DNA of 64,000 nt from Eubacterium sp. CAG:274 (GTDB taxonomy: Bacteria > Bacillota > Clostridia > Lachnospirales > CAG-274), in contig FR888502.1 in the NCBI GenBank assembly GCA_000432155.1, forward strand, positions 87,562 to 151,561, written 5' to 3'. Every line of letters begins with the position of its first letter. Positions within the stretch are counted from its first letter, which is position 1. A model generated the notes under the pieces. The model was not told the origin of the DNA. It saw only the letters and a list, made by a program, of their open reading frames with translations, and did not search any database. A program made the position numbers and the translations under genes. This document shows positions 1 through 8,022 of this stretch, piece after piece.

Positions 1-11
1 GGAGTTCAGAA

Positions 12-623
12 ATGCCTATGGAAATTAAAATTTGTGGTTTAAAGCGTGTTGAAGATGCTTTAATGGTAAATGAATTTGAGAATATTAAATATGTAGGTTT
101 TGTGTTTGCAAATACTCCACGAAAAATTACTATTGAAAAAGCCTTAGAAATAAAAAAGAATTTAAGACCAGATATAAAAACTGTTGGTGTTTTTGCCGGA
201 CAGCCTATGGAAGAAATAATTGAAATAATGGAAAAGGCGGATTTAGATGTTTGCCAGTTACATTCAGGAGAAACAAACGAGGATTGTGGTTTTATAAATA
301 AAACTGTATGGAAATCTATATCTGTTAAGGATAAGGAAAGTGCAGAAATTGCTGAAAGCTATACAAATGCTGACGGTTTTGTGTTAGATACATTTAAGAA
401 AAATCAATGGGGTGGCACAGGAGAAACCTTTGATTGGTCAGCAGTTGAAGATTTTAGCAAAAATCATTTTACGATTTTGGCAGGAGGAATTAACTCAGCT
501 AATGTAAATGATGCTATTGAAAAAGTTAGCCCAAACATAATTGATTTAAGTTCTTCTGTAGAAGTAGATGGATTTAAGAATTATGATAAGATAAAAGAAT
601 TTATGGAAAGTTTAAAATACTAG
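12..623 (+). CDS. trpF: phosphoribosylanthranilate isomerase
   Basis: Catalyses the Amadori rearrangement of phosphoribosylanthranilate to CdRP in tryptophan synthesis. The 203-residue protein opens with the family signature EIKICGLKRVEDA, whose Cys is the usual catalytic base, and has the second catalytic Asp in FVLDTF plus the phosphate-binding LAGGIN and IDLSSSVE segments of a TIM barrel. GGAG at positions 1-4 is correctly spaced for the ATG at 12; the in-frame ATG at 18 is the alternative. Twelve bases separate it from trpB, so it is the visible start of a trp operon whose upstream genes (trpC expected) lie outside the window. Confidence 0.95.
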   Translation: MPMEIKICGLKRVEDALMVNEFENIKYVGFVFANTPRKITIEKALEIKKNLRPDIKTVGVFAGQPMEEIIEIMEKADLDVCQLHSGETNEDCGFINKTVWKSISVKDKESAEIAESYTNADGFVLDTFKKNQWGGTGETFDWSAVEDFSKNHFTILAGGINSANVNDAIEKVSPNIIDLSSSVEVDGFKNYDKIKEFMESLKY

Positions 624-635
624 GAGGATTGTACA

Positions 636-1817
636 ATGAAATTAGAAAAAGACTTTGGTCAGTACGGTGGTCAGTATGTACCAGAAACACTTATGACAGT
701 TTTGAAAGTTCTTGAAAAGAAATATGAAGAATATTGCTTTACAGATGAATTTAAAAATGAGTTTATGTATTATATGAAGGAATATGTTGGTAGACCATCT
801 GCTCTTACATATTGCGAAAGACTTACAAAGGAATTAGGTGGTGCTAAGGTTTATTTAAAGAGAGAAGACTTAAACCACACAGGTGCTCACAAAATTAATA
901 ATGCTCTTGCACAGGCTTTACTTGCAAAGCATATGGGAAAGACAAAGGTTATAGCTGAAACCGGTGCAGGTCAGCACGGTGTTGCAACAGCTACAGTAGC
1001 TGCTCTTTTCGGTATGGAATGTGAAGTTTATATGGGTGTTGAAGATATTGAAAGACAGAAACTCAATGTTTTCAGAATGGAATTATTAGGTGCTAAGGTT
1101 ATTCCTGTTACTACTGGTACTGGTACATTAAAAGATGCAACAAACGAGGCTATTAGAACTTGGGTTGCAAGAGCAGAAGATACTTTCTATATCATTGGTT
1201 CAGCTGTAGGTCCTCATCCATATCCTACAATGGTAAGAGATTTCCAGAGAATTATTGGCGATGAAACTAGAAAACAAGTTCTTGAAAAAGAAGGCAGACT
1301 TCCTGACAGAGTATTTGCTTGTGTAGGTGGTGGCTCAAATTCAATAGGTATGTTCTATCCATTTGTTGAAGACAAGAGTGTTGAACTTGTAGGTGTTGAG
1401 GCTGCCGGTCATGGTATTGAAACTGGCGAACACGCATCAGCATTTAGTGGTGGTAGAACAGGTGTTCTCCATGGTATGAAAACTTACATTATGCAGGACG
1501 ATGACGGCTGTGTAATTCCAGTATATTCTATTAGTGCCGGTCTTGACTACCCAGGTGTTGGTCCAGAACACGCATATCTTCACGATATAGGCAGAGTTCG
1601 TTATACTTCTGTAACTGATGATGAGGCTATTGACGCATTCCAGATGCTTTGCAGAACAGAGGGTATTATGCCAGCTATTGAAAGTTCACATGCTTTAGCT
1701 GGTGCTGTTAAAGAAATTCCTAAAATGGGTAAAGATGAAATTGCTGTTATTTGTCTTTCTGGTAGAGGCGATAAAGATGTTCACACAGTTGCAAAGTATC
1801 TTGGAAAGGAGATTTAA
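636..1817 (+). CDS. trpB: tryptophan synthase beta chain
   Basis: PLP-dependent condensation of indole with serine to give tryptophan, working as an alpha2-beta2 complex with TrpA. 393 residues, the usual length. The PLP lysine lies in [11 protein letters not shown], followed by the GAGQHG loop, and the glycine-rich phosphate cup is [10 protein letters not shown]. Strong ribosome binding site (AGGAGG). The stop codon abuts the trpA start, consistent with translational coupling of the two subunits. Confidence 0.98.
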   Translation: MKLEKDFGQYGGQYVPETLMTVLKVLEKKYEEYCFTDEFKNEFMYYMKEYVGRPSALTYCERLTKELGGAKVYLKREDLNHTGAHKINNALAQALLAKHMGKTKVIAETGAGQHGVATATVAALFGMECEVYMGVEDIERQKLNVFRMELLGAKVIPVTTGTGTLKDATNEAIRTWVARAEDTFYIIGSAVGPHPYPTMVRDFQRIIGDETRKQVLEKEGRLPDRVFACVGGGSNSIGMFYPFVEDKSVELVGVEAAGHGIETGEHASAFSGGRTGVLHGMKTYIMQDDDGCVIPVYSISAGLDYPGVGPEHAYLHDIGRVRYTSVTDDEAIDAFQMLCRTEGIMPAIESSHALAGAVKEIPKMGKDEIAVICLSGRGDKDVHTVAKYLGKEI

Positions 1818-2594
1818 TTGGATATGAATAGAATAGATGAAAGATTTAAGAAATTAAAGGAAGAAAATAAAAAGGCACTTATACCATATATTTGCTGTGG
1901 CGACCCTAGTGTTGAGGATAGTGAAAAATTAGTCTATGCTCTTGAAGAAGCCGGTGCAGATATTATTGAGCTTGGTATTCCATATTCTGACCCACTTGCT
2001 GACGGTCCTGTTATTCAGGCTGCTGGTCTTAGAGCTTTTGCCGGTGGTTTCAGACTTGAGGATACATTTAAGATTGTAAAGAATGTAAGAAAGAATAGCC
2101 AAATTCCATTAGTAATTATGGTTTACTATAGTTCTATTATTGGTTTTGGTAAGGAAAAATTTGTTGAACTCTGTGTTGACGCAGATGTTGACGGTCTTAT
2201 TGTGCCAGACCTTCCTTACGAAGAATATGACGAATTAAAGCCACTTTTAGATGAAACAAATGTATATATGATTCCTCTTGTAGCCCTTACATCAGAGGAC
2301 AGAATACCTATGCTTGTTAAGGAAAGCAAGGGCTTTGTATACTGCGTATCTTCTCTTGGTGTTACAGGTGTTAGAAAGGAATTTGATACAAGAATTGACA
2401 GCTTTGTTGCTAAGGTTAAGGAAGCTACAGATACTCCAGCTTGTATCGGTTTCGGTATTTCTACAAAGGCTGATGTTGAAAGATTTGACAAAATTGCAGA
2501 CGGTTGTATTGTAGGTTCTGCTATTGTTAGAAAAATATTTGACTCTAAAATGAATCTTGATGAAATTAAGGCTTTCGTTAGTAGCTTAAAATAA
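1818..2594 (+). CDS. trpA: tryptophan synthase alpha chain
   Basis: Cleaves indole-3-glycerol phosphate to indole and glyceraldehyde 3-phosphate, passing indole to TrpB. 258-residue TIM barrel. The catalytic Glu and Asp are in IIELGIPYSDPLADGP; phosphate binding is in GFGIST and GSAIV. I chose the TTG at 1818, directly after the trpB stop, because GGAG (1808-1811) is 6 bases upstream; the ATG at 1824 would leave 12 bases. Last gene of the operon, followed by a bidirectional terminator. Confidence 0.96.
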   Translation: MDMNRIDERFKKLKEENKKALIPYICCGDPSVEDSEKLVYALEEAGADIIELGIPYSDPLADGPVIQAAGLRAFAGGFRLEDTFKIVKNVRKNSQIPLVIMVYYSSIIGFGKEKFVELCVDADVDGLIVPDLPYEEYDELKPLLDETNVYMIPLVALTSEDRIPMLVKESKGFVYCVSSLGVTGVRKEFDTRIDSFVAKVKEATDTPACIGFGISTKADVERFDKIADGCIVGSAIVRKIFDSKMNLDEIKAFVSSLK

Positions 2595-2607
2595 TTCAGA
2601 ATAAGTT

Positions 2608-2635
2608 AAGTCATCGGATTTATCTTTCTGATTCA
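2608..2635 (-). repeat. dispersed inverted repeat, copy 1
   Basis: Copy of a roughly 30-bp element whose core on its own strand reads ATCGGA, A/T-rich loop, TCCGAT (here one arm carries TCTGAT). Read on the minus strand it lies just after the terminator that ends the serine dehydratase genes. Other copies are near 26021, 30820, 42791 and 61461. Confidence 0.7.
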
Positions 2636-2646
2636 CTATTAAAAAT

Positions 2647-2674
2647 GCCCTATAGATTAGTAAATCTATAGGGC
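2647..2674. terminator. bidirectional intrinsic terminator, trpA / sdaAA
   Basis: Perfect 12-bp stem (GCCCTATAGATT with its complement) and a 4-base loop, with T-rich tails on both sides. It sits between the convergent trpA and sdaAA genes. Confidence 0.9.
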
Positions 2675-2681
2675 TTAATTT

Positions 2682-3545
2682 TTATAATTTTGGTAAACTT
2701 TCTGCGTATTTTTTACCTGTAGGAGTTGCTGCCAAACCACCTTCACCAGTTTCTCTTAATGAGCAAGGCATAGTGTCGCCAACAGCTTTCATAGCATCTA
2801 TAACTTCATCAACAGGAATTGCACTTTCTATACCTGCCATAGCCATATCACAGCTTGTTATGGCATTAACAGCACCTATTACATTTCTTTTTACACAAGG
2901 CACTTCTACAAGTCCGGCAACAGGGTCACAAACTAAGCCTAAAAGACTTTTTAAAGCAAAAGCACAGGCGTTGGCACTTTGTTCTATAGTTCCACCTCTT
3001 AAATATACCAATGTTGCACTAGCCATAGCAGAGGCTGAACCTATTTCAGCCTGACAACCACCCTCAGCACCGGCAATAGATGCCCTATGAGCAATAATCT
3101 GACCAAAGCCGGCACTAAGATACAAGGCTTTTAGTACAGTATCTTCATCAATGTTGTACTTTTCAACAAAAGGCACCAGTACAGATGGTAAAACACCACA
3201 ACTACCGGCAGTTGGAGCAGCAACAATACATTTCATACAGGCATTAGACTCAGCAACACTTATTGCTGTAGCCATAACTTTTCCTATAAATTCTCCGCTT
3301 ACACAGTTTGGAATATATTTTTCCATTTTACCACCGTTTTTGCCAGATAAACCGGAGGGAGAAACCAGATTAGGGTCATAGCTTTCAACGGATTTTTTCA
3401 TAGAGTGCCACATATAACGCATTTTCTCAAAGGACTCTTTTTGGGATACATTTCTTTCGTTTGCATCGTCCATAAGTATTAATTCCCAAGCATCTCGGCG
3501 ACTTTCTTTGGCAGACTGTATCAGCTCTTTTACACTATAAAACAT
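2682..3545 (-). CDS. sdaAA: L-serine dehydratase, iron-sulfur-dependent, alpha subunit
   Basis: Deaminates L-serine to pyruvate and ammonia with a [4Fe-4S] cluster in place of PLP. About 287 residues. The cluster-region cysteines are visible in ACMKCIVAAPTAGSCGVLP and in CDPVAG, and the family glycine-rich GAEGGCQAEIG is present. I placed the start at the ATG at 3545, 8 bases after AGGAGG; an in-frame GTG at 3554 overlaps the ribosome binding site. It overlaps the end of sdaAB by 11 bases, so the two subunits are translationally coupled, as is typical for Clostridia. Confidence 0.95.
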   Translation of the reverse strand: MFYSVKELIQSAKESRRDAWELILMDDANERNVSQKESFEKMRYMWHSMKKSVESYDPNLVSPSGLSGKNGGKMEKYIPNCVSGEFIGKVMATAISVAESNACMKCIVAAPTAGSCGVLPSVLVPFVEKYNIDEDTVLKALYLSAGFGQIIAHRASIAGAEGGCQAEIGSASAMASATLVYLRGGTIEQSANACAFALKSLLGLVCDPVAGLVEVPCVKRNVIGAVNAITSCDMAMAGIESAIPVDEVIDAMKAVGDTMPCSLRETGEGGLAATPTGKKYAESLPKL

Positions 3546-4215
3546 TCTTTCCACCTCCTGTAATATCCAAATATGTTACCTTGATTACACCCTCTAAATG
3601 TTCAAGCCATTTTATACTATCTTCTGGTATAGTTTGGTCTGTTTCAACGACCATTACGGCATATCCACCTCTTTTATCTCGATATAGATTAAGTGTGGCA
3701 ATATTTATTGATTTGTGAGAAAGCATTGATGCCACTTCTGCAACATGACCAGGTTGGTCCAAGTTGTGAACAATAAGAGTAGGATATTCTCCTGTAAAGT
3801 GAGTTTCAATGTCATCAATTTTTTCCACACTTATTCTACCACCACCTAATGATGAAGCTACGATTTTTAATTCTCTGCCATTTTCTCCTGTTAATTCTAA
3901 AAGGGCAGTGTTAGGGTGGGCATCTTTTAATTCAATAGTGCTTATTTTATATTGTAAATTTTCTTTTTTGGCTATTTCAAAACTATTGGGAATGTTTGTA
4001 TCATCTGTATCCATACCTAAAAGTCCGGCAACAATGGCTTTATCAGTACCATGACCAACACCTGTAAGGGCAAATGAACCATGGAGATAAATATTGGCGT
4101 TGGTAGGCTTTTCTCCTAGCAAAAGTCGGCTGATTTTGCCTATTCTTACAGCTCCGGCAGTATGGGAGCTAGATGGTCCAACCATTACTGGACCTAAAAT
4201 ATCGAATATATTCAT
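3535..4215 (-). CDS. sdaAB: L-serine dehydratase, iron-sulfur-dependent, beta subunit
   Basis: Partner of SdaAA. The 226-residue protein has the N-terminal signature GPVMVGPSSSHTAGAVRIG found in all iron-sulfur serine dehydratases, and a C-terminal ACT domain (about residues 145-220, HNLDQPGHVAEVASMLS onward) that binds serine or regulates activity in the family. Start ATG at 4215 follows AAGGAGA. It is the first gene of a two-gene minus-strand operon that supplies pyruvate from serine. Confidence 0.95.
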   Translation of the reverse strand: MNIFDILGPVMVGPSSSHTAGAVRIGKISRLLLGEKPTNANIYLHGSFALTGVGHGTDKAIVAGLLGMDTDDTNIPNSFEIAKKENLQYKISTIELKDAHPNTALLELTGENGRELKIVASSLGGGRISVEKIDDIETHFTGEYPTLIVHNLDQPGHVAEVASMLSHKSINIATLNLYRDKRGGYAVMVVETDQTIPEDSIKWLEHLEGVIKVTYLDITGGGKNVL

Positions 4216-4377
4216 ATTACAATCTCCTTTAAATTTATATTAAACAATAATCTCCAAAATATTCTTATAGATATGGTAGCACACAAATTTTAAAATGCAA
4301 GAAAAATTTACAAAAATAGTCTTTTTTACAATAATCAAAATTGAATTTATGCTACAGCACAAATATTGTAATATGCC

Positions 4378-4406
4378 TTGCAATTTCAGCACAAATGATT
4401 TATAAT
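4378..4406 (+). promoter_or_regulatory. promoter of the PucR-type regulator gene
   Basis: TTGCAA (4378-4383), 17-base spacer, TATAAT (4401-4406). The decamer CAGCACAAAT occurs twice, 32 bp apart (4355-4364 upstream of the -35, and 4387-4396 inside the spacer), so both copies would lie on one DNA face. They may be a regulator binding site; that is inference. Confidence 0.6.
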
Positions 4407-4437
4407 ATGTCCATATTGAAATAGAAATAATGCAAAG

Positions 4438-4473
4438 AGGCATGGAAGTAATTTTACTTCTGTGCCTTTTTTG
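4438..4473 (+). terminator. leader terminator before the PucR-type gene
   Basis: 13-bp stem with two G-T wobbles, 4-base loop and a run of T. It lies about 25 bases after the predicted transcription start and 32 bases before the ATG of the regulator, with no gene before it on the plus strand. It would end a roughly 60-base RNA, so it is either an attenuator or the end of a short RNA. Confidence 0.65.
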
Positions 4474-4504
4474 TTTATAAATTTTGGAAAGGGGTGTGGC
4501 AATT

Positions 4505-5611
4505 ATGTATCTTTGGAAGTTGTTAGATAAATTGAAAGATTACAAACTAACACAGGTTGCAGGCTTTGAGGGTCTTAACAGAAACATTCGTTGGTTTCAT
4601 ATTGCCGAAGACGAAACTCTTTCTAACTTTATAATCGGAGATGAGCTTGTATTTACAACCGGAGTTAAAATGAATGGCAATAGTGTGGCACTTCTTGGCT
4701 TTGTAAAGGCTATGCTAAAGTACGGAGCAGGTGGCATAGTAATAAATACAGGTAAATACATTAATGAAATACCACAGAAGTTAAAAGATTTTTGTAATGA
4801 AAGCAGGCTTCCTCTTTTTGTAATGCCTTGGGAGATTAGACTTGTTGATGTTGGTAAGGCATCAAGTACAGCTATTTTAGAAGACGAAAGATTTAGTGTA
4901 AATTTTAGAAATGCTGTAAATACGGCTTTGTTTCTTCCGGAGTTGTCAAAGGATAGTTTAAGCCTTTTTTCAGAGTACGGTTTTAGTGAAGAAATGAATT
5001 ATACTGTTTTGGTTATTTCTTCAAAAAATGAAGAAATTGAAAAAATGGTAAATGACTGTATTCCAAATTTGAACAGTATTGCCTTTGTGACATCAGTAGG
5101 TGGAGATATTGTTGTAATTTTAAGCAATAAAAATGGTAGTAGTCTGTTTGGCGAGGCTACGGCTATGCAAGGAAAAATAAAGACAATGGCTCTTTGTGGA
5201 GTGTCAGATGTTTTTAAGGGAATAAGCAATTTAAGCAAAGGCTATCATTCTGCTCAGACTAATAAGATTTCAGGAAAAGCTAATGCTAGAAAAATATTGG
5301 AAAATCATAGCCAGTATGAAATACTGCTGGAGATAAAAGATGATGAAAAAATAAGAGCCTACTGTAATGAAACAATAGGACCAATAATAAAGTACGATAA
5401 GGCTCACAATACAAATCTGTACCAGACCTTAAAATGTTATTTTGATAATAATGCCAGCGTAAATAAGGCATCAGCTCAAATGTTTATACACAGAAATACT
5501 ATAAACTATAAAATAAAGAAGATTGAACATATACTTTCCTGTGATTTATCAAGTTTTGAGGAAAGATTTACTTTAATGCTTGCTATAAAGTTATTGGAAA
5601 TGTATGCGTAA
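4505..5611 (+). CDS. PucR-family transcriptional regulator
   Basis: About 368 residues. The N-terminal half matches the PucR ligand-sensing domain (YKLTQVAGFEGLNRNIRW ... GDELVFTTG); the C-terminus holds the PucR-type helix-turn-helix (ASAQMFIHRNTINYKIKKIE). Such proteins usually control purine, amino-acid or polyamine catabolism. The divergent neighbour is sdaAB, so control of serine dehydratase is a reasonable guess but not shown. Start ATG 4505 is preceded by AAGGGG; GTG 4496 is in frame but too close to it. The last 22 bases of the gene region (5594-5615, spanning the stop) recur at 6299-6320. Confidence 0.82.
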   Translation: MYLWKLLDKLKDYKLTQVAGFEGLNRNIRWFHIAEDETLSNFIIGDELVFTTGVKMNGNSVALLGFVKAMLKYGAGGIVINTGKYINEIPQKLKDFCNESRLPLFVMPWEIRLVDVGKASSTAILEDERFSVNFRNAVNTALFLPELSKDSLSLFSEYGFSEEMNYTVLVISSKNEEIEKMVNDCIPNLNSIAFVTSVGGDIVVILSNKNGSSLFGEATAMQGKIKTMALCGVSDVFKGISNLSKGYHSAQTNKISGKANARKILENHSQYEILLEIKDDEKIRAYCNETIGPIIKYDKAHNTNLYQTLKCYFDNNASVNKASAQMFIHRNTINYKIKKIEHILSCDLSSFEERFTLMLAIKLLEMYA

Positions 5612-5615
5612 AAAT
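5594..5615 (+). repeat. 22-bp direct repeat, left copy
   Basis: Identical to 6299-6320. It covers the last five codons and stop of the PucR-type gene plus three A and a T. The two copies bracket the DUF4160 module exactly. Confidence 0.85.
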
Positions 5616-5617
5616 AA

Positions 5618-5656
5618 AAAAGTGTAGATTCTAAATTATTTAGTGTCTACACTTTT
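5618..5656 (+). terminator. intrinsic terminator
   Basis: 11-bp stem AAAAGTGTAGA with its complement, inner stem CTAAAT/ATTTAG, then a T run. It serves the PucR-type gene; it lies just inside the interval between the two 22-bp repeats. Confidence 0.8.
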
Positions 5657-5683
5657 TTCTTTATTAAAGAAAATACAAAATAT

Positions 5684-5962
5684 TTAACAGAAAAAACGAA
5701 TTTCTCCAAAATGTTCATACCATTTTGAAATAATTTCGTGACTTCGTGCTTCGATAATCCTTATAATATTATTTAAAATCTTTTGGGGAATTTTTGAGTT
5801 GTTATTGCATAGAAAACATTTACCACTTTTGGTTATCCAAACTTTTGTTGCGTTTGATGTTGGAGTACCTTTTGAAATATGCACATGTATGGGTTCAAGA
5901 GGGTCATTTTCATTTGACCAAAAATAAATACAATAAGAACCTACTTTAAAAATTTGAGGCAT
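5684..5962 (-). CDS. DUF4160-family small protein
   Basis: 92 residues matching DUF4160: the family core is PQIFKVGSYCIYFWSNENDP followed by EPIHVHISKG and a C-terminal helix ending in WYEHFGE. DUF4160 proteins are usually encoded as overlapping pairs with a second small protein and are often suspected toxin-antitoxin or regulatory modules; the biochemical role is unknown. Start ATG 5962 lies 8 bases after AAGGAGG. It overlaps the preceding gene by 17 bases. Together the two genes lie between perfect 22-bp direct repeats. Confidence 0.75.
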   Translation of the reverse strand: MPQIFKVGSYCIYFWSNENDPLEPIHVHISKGTPTSNATKVWITKSGKCFLCNNNSKIPQKILNNIIRIIEARSHEIISKWYEHFGEIRFFC

Positions 5963-6218
5963 TATCAAAGCCTCCTTCTTTAGAAAATTCCAAAATTAAG
6001 TGTGCTGTTGATTCTATCAATTCTTTAAAATAGTTCATTTCAACTTTAGAATATCCATTAATATCTTTCCATTCATAGTCAGGTAGGTAACAAGTTGCAT
6101 TATGGAAACCATCTTTTTCATCAGGAGTTTCAATATACACTTTAACTTTTCCGTTAGACAACATTTCTGAATGAGTTATTTCTGTGTTATCAGGCAATGT
6201 CATAAATGGGTACATCAT
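5946..6218 (-). CDS. small protein paired with DUF4160, function unknown
   Basis: 90 residues, start ATG 6218 six bases after GGAGGG. Acidic and aromatic-rich (CYLPDYEWKDINGYSKVEMN), no signal peptide or membrane segment. DUF4160 genes commonly pair with DUF2442 genes, but I do not see a convincing DUF2442 match. Its 3' end overlaps the DUF4160 gene, so the pair is translationally coupled. Confidence 0.65.
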   Translation of the reverse strand: MMYPFMTLPDNTEITHSEMLSNGKVKVYIETPDEKDGFHNATCYLPDYEWKDINGYSKVEMNYFKELIESTAHLILEFSKEGGFDNASNF

Positions 6219-6256
6219 AAAAATCCCTCCTATCAATATAAAACTTTATATTTATG

Positions 6257-6285
6257 ATAATATACTATACAATAAACATTGTCAA
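6257..6285 (-). promoter_or_regulatory. promoter of the DUF4160 module
   Basis: On the minus strand TTGACA (6285-6280), 17-base spacer, TATTAT (6262-6257). It is located inside the right repeat, so the module carries its own promoter. Confidence 0.7.
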
Positions 6286-6298
6286 TGGCATAAAATTG

Positions 6299-6320
6299 TT
6301 GGAAATGTATGCGTAAAAAT
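6299..6320 (+). repeat. 22-bp direct repeat, right copy
   Basis: Identical to 5594-5615, starting TTGGAAATGTATGCGT. It is followed immediately by a second intrinsic terminator (6328-6355), which is probably the original end of the PucR-type transcript. Confidence 0.85.
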
Positions 6321-6327
6321 TTTTTTT

Positions 6328-6355
6328 AGGACTATTCTCTAAAGAGGGTAGTCTT
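6328..6355 (+). terminator. intrinsic terminator with no adjacent plus-strand gene
   Basis: 12-bp stem with wobble pairs, loop TAAA, then a T run. No plus-strand gene precedes it within 700 bp, which fits displacement from the PucR-type gene by insertion of the DUF4160 module. Confidence 0.75.
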
Positions 6356-6424
6356 TTTTTGCTAAAAAATCTTTTTTTCTTTTTTATGGATACGAAAAAA
6401 TACAAAAAATCTGTAAAAAAATAA

Positions 6425-6440
6425 ATTTAGATGTCTAAAT
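6425..6440. repeat. short inverted repeat upstream of fabT
   Basis: ATTTAGA-TG-TCTAAAT, perfect 7-bp arms in otherwise featureless AT-rich spacer (6361-6490), about 50 bp upstream of the fabT -35. It could be an additional operator; nothing else is evident in this spacer. Confidence 0.35.
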
Positions 6441-6490
6441 ATATTTGGAAAATTATAGGTTGTATAGGTGGTTGTATATAGGCTGAACTA

Positions 6491-6531
6491 TTGACTTTTA
6501 AGGGTAGAAATGATATACTTTGAATATCAAA
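6491..6531 (+). promoter_or_regulatory. fab operon promoter with FabT-type operator
   Basis: TTGACT (6491-6496), 17-base spacer, TATACT (6514-6519). The palindrome TTTGAATATCAAA (6519-6531) overlaps the end of the -10 and resembles the known FabT operator (TTTGAnnnTCAAA). FabT binding here would block the promoter, giving autoregulation of the fatty-acid operon. Confidence 0.75.
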
Positions 6532-6558
6532 CTTTTTATAAATAGGAGGCTTTTTTGA

Positions 6559-7011
6559 GTGGAAAATACTTTAAATACTTTAAACAGACTCATTAGTGGA
6601 GCCTTTAATGATATATCAAGAGTGGAGCAAAAAGCCATAAAAGATAGTGGGCTGACAGATGTTTCAGTAAACGAGGCACATACAGTAGATGCAATAGGAC
6701 TATATGTGCCTAAAACTATGTCTGCAGTAGCTGAAAAGTTGGAAATTACAATGGGTACACTTACTGTTGCTATAAATCATCTTGTTAGAAAAGGGTATGT
6801 AAACAAAATACGAGATGAAAAAGATAGGAGAGTGTATTTATTAAGTCTTACAGAAAAAGGTAAACAGCTTTTCAAAGTCCACCAGAGATTTCATTTGGAA
6901 TTAGTAAAATCTCTTATTGTGGATTTATCTGACTATGAGGCTGATATGTTTATAGAGGCTTTAGGTAGCCTTACAAGTTTTTTGACTAAAAAATATAATA
7001 GAGGAGAATGA
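6559..7011 (+). CDS. fabT: MarR-family fatty-acid synthesis repressor
   Basis: 150-residue winged-helix protein: recognition helix KLEITMGTLTVAINHLVRKG and wing DEKDRRVYLLSLTEKG. Its place as first gene of a fab cluster and the FabT-like palindrome in its promoter identify it as FabT, which represses type II fatty-acid synthesis, in streptococci with acyl-ACP as co-repressor. GTG start at 6559, 9 bases after AGGAGG. fabH follows after one base. Confidence 0.85.
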   Translation: MENTLNTLNRLISGAFNDISRVEQKAIKDSGLTDVSVNEAHTVDAIGLYVPKTMSAVAEKLEITMGTLTVAINHLVRKGYVNKIRDEKDRRVYLLSLTEKGKQLFKVHQRFHLELVKSLIVDLSDYEADMFIEALGSLTSFLTKKYNRGE

Positions 7012-7012
7012 A

Positions 7013-7984
7013 ATGTTAAGAACAGGAATTAAAGCTGTTGACTATTATGTTCCTGAAAAGGTTGTTACTAACGATGACCTTAGTAACATAGTGGAAACTA
7101 ATGACGAGTGGATAGCTACCAGAACGGGTATCAGACGCCGTCATTTGTCAACAGGAGAAAATACATCAGAATTTTGCATTGAAGTGGGCAAAAAATTGCT
7201 TTCAAAAACAAACACTAATCCAGAAGATATAGACCTTATTATTGTGGCTACTATTACTTCTGATTATTCGACTCCTAGTACGGCTTGTCTTGTTCAGGGT
7301 GCTTTAGGTTGTGTAAATGCTTGGGCTTTTGATTTAAGTGCAGCTTGTTCTGGTTTTGTATATGCTTTAAGTGTTGCTGATAAATTTGTAAAAAGTGGTC
7401 AGTACAAAAAGGTTCTTGTTTTCGGTGCTGAAACACTTTCAAAGATTGTAGATTGGACAGACAGAGCGACTTGTGTTCTCTTTGGCGATGGTGCAGGTGG
7501 TGCTTTAGTAGAACCTAGCGAAGATAGTGGCATCATTGATGAAGATATGCACAGTAAGGGCGAGGACGGTCTTAAACTTACTGGTGGCGAAAGAAAAGTC
7601 AGAAATATGGTGTGCAATCCGGAAGAAGAAAATAAAAACTATCTTGAAATGGACGGCAGAGCTATATTTAACTTTGCAACTAAGACAGTTCCAAAGAGTG
7701 TTAGTATTCTTTTAGAAAGAAATAATTTGACTGTTGATGATATAAAGTACATTGTACCTCATCAGGCAAATTCAAGAATAATAGAAGTTGTAGCAAAGAA
7801 ACTTAAAACTACAATGGACAAGTTCTTTATTGATGTAGATGAATTTGGTAATACTTCTGCTGCTAGTATTCCTATTGCCCTTGGGCATATGGATAGTAAG
7901 GGTCTTCTTAAAAAGGGAGATTACATAATTATAACTGGCTTCGGCGGTGGACTTACTTGGGGTAGTACCCTCATTAAATGGTAA
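7013..7984 (+). CDS. fabH: beta-ketoacyl-ACP synthase III
   Basis: Starts fatty-acid chains by condensing acetyl-CoA (or another acyl-CoA) with malonyl-ACP. 323 residues with the Cys-His-Asn triad visible in DLSAACSGFVYAL, VPHQANSRII and FGNTSAASIP, and the CoA-binding N-terminus with DEWIATRTGIRRRH. A 38-base gap separates it from fabK; in related operons acpP normally occupies this place and is absent here. Confidence 0.97.
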   Translation: MLRTGIKAVDYYVPEKVVTNDDLSNIVETNDEWIATRTGIRRRHLSTGENTSEFCIEVGKKLLSKTNTNPEDIDLIIVATITSDYSTPSTACLVQGALGCVNAWAFDLSAACSGFVYALSVADKFVKSGQYKKVLVFGAETLSKIVDWTDRATCVLFGDGAGGALVEPSEDSGIIDEDMHSKGEDGLKLTGGERKVRNMVCNPEEENKNYLEMDGRAIFNFATKTVPKSVSILLERNNLTVDDIKYIVPHQANSRIIEVVAKKLKTTMDKFFIDVDEFGNTSAASIPIALGHMDSKGLLKKGDYIIITGFGGGLTWGSTLIKW

Positions 7985-8022
7985 ATAATTAAAAAGATAT
8001 AGAAAGGTTAACAGGTGAAAAA

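Noticed and set aside
4240..4443. Small minus-strand reading frame between sdaAB and the PucR-type gene
   Set aside because: No ribosome binding site, low-complexity composition, and it spans the promoter and leader terminator.
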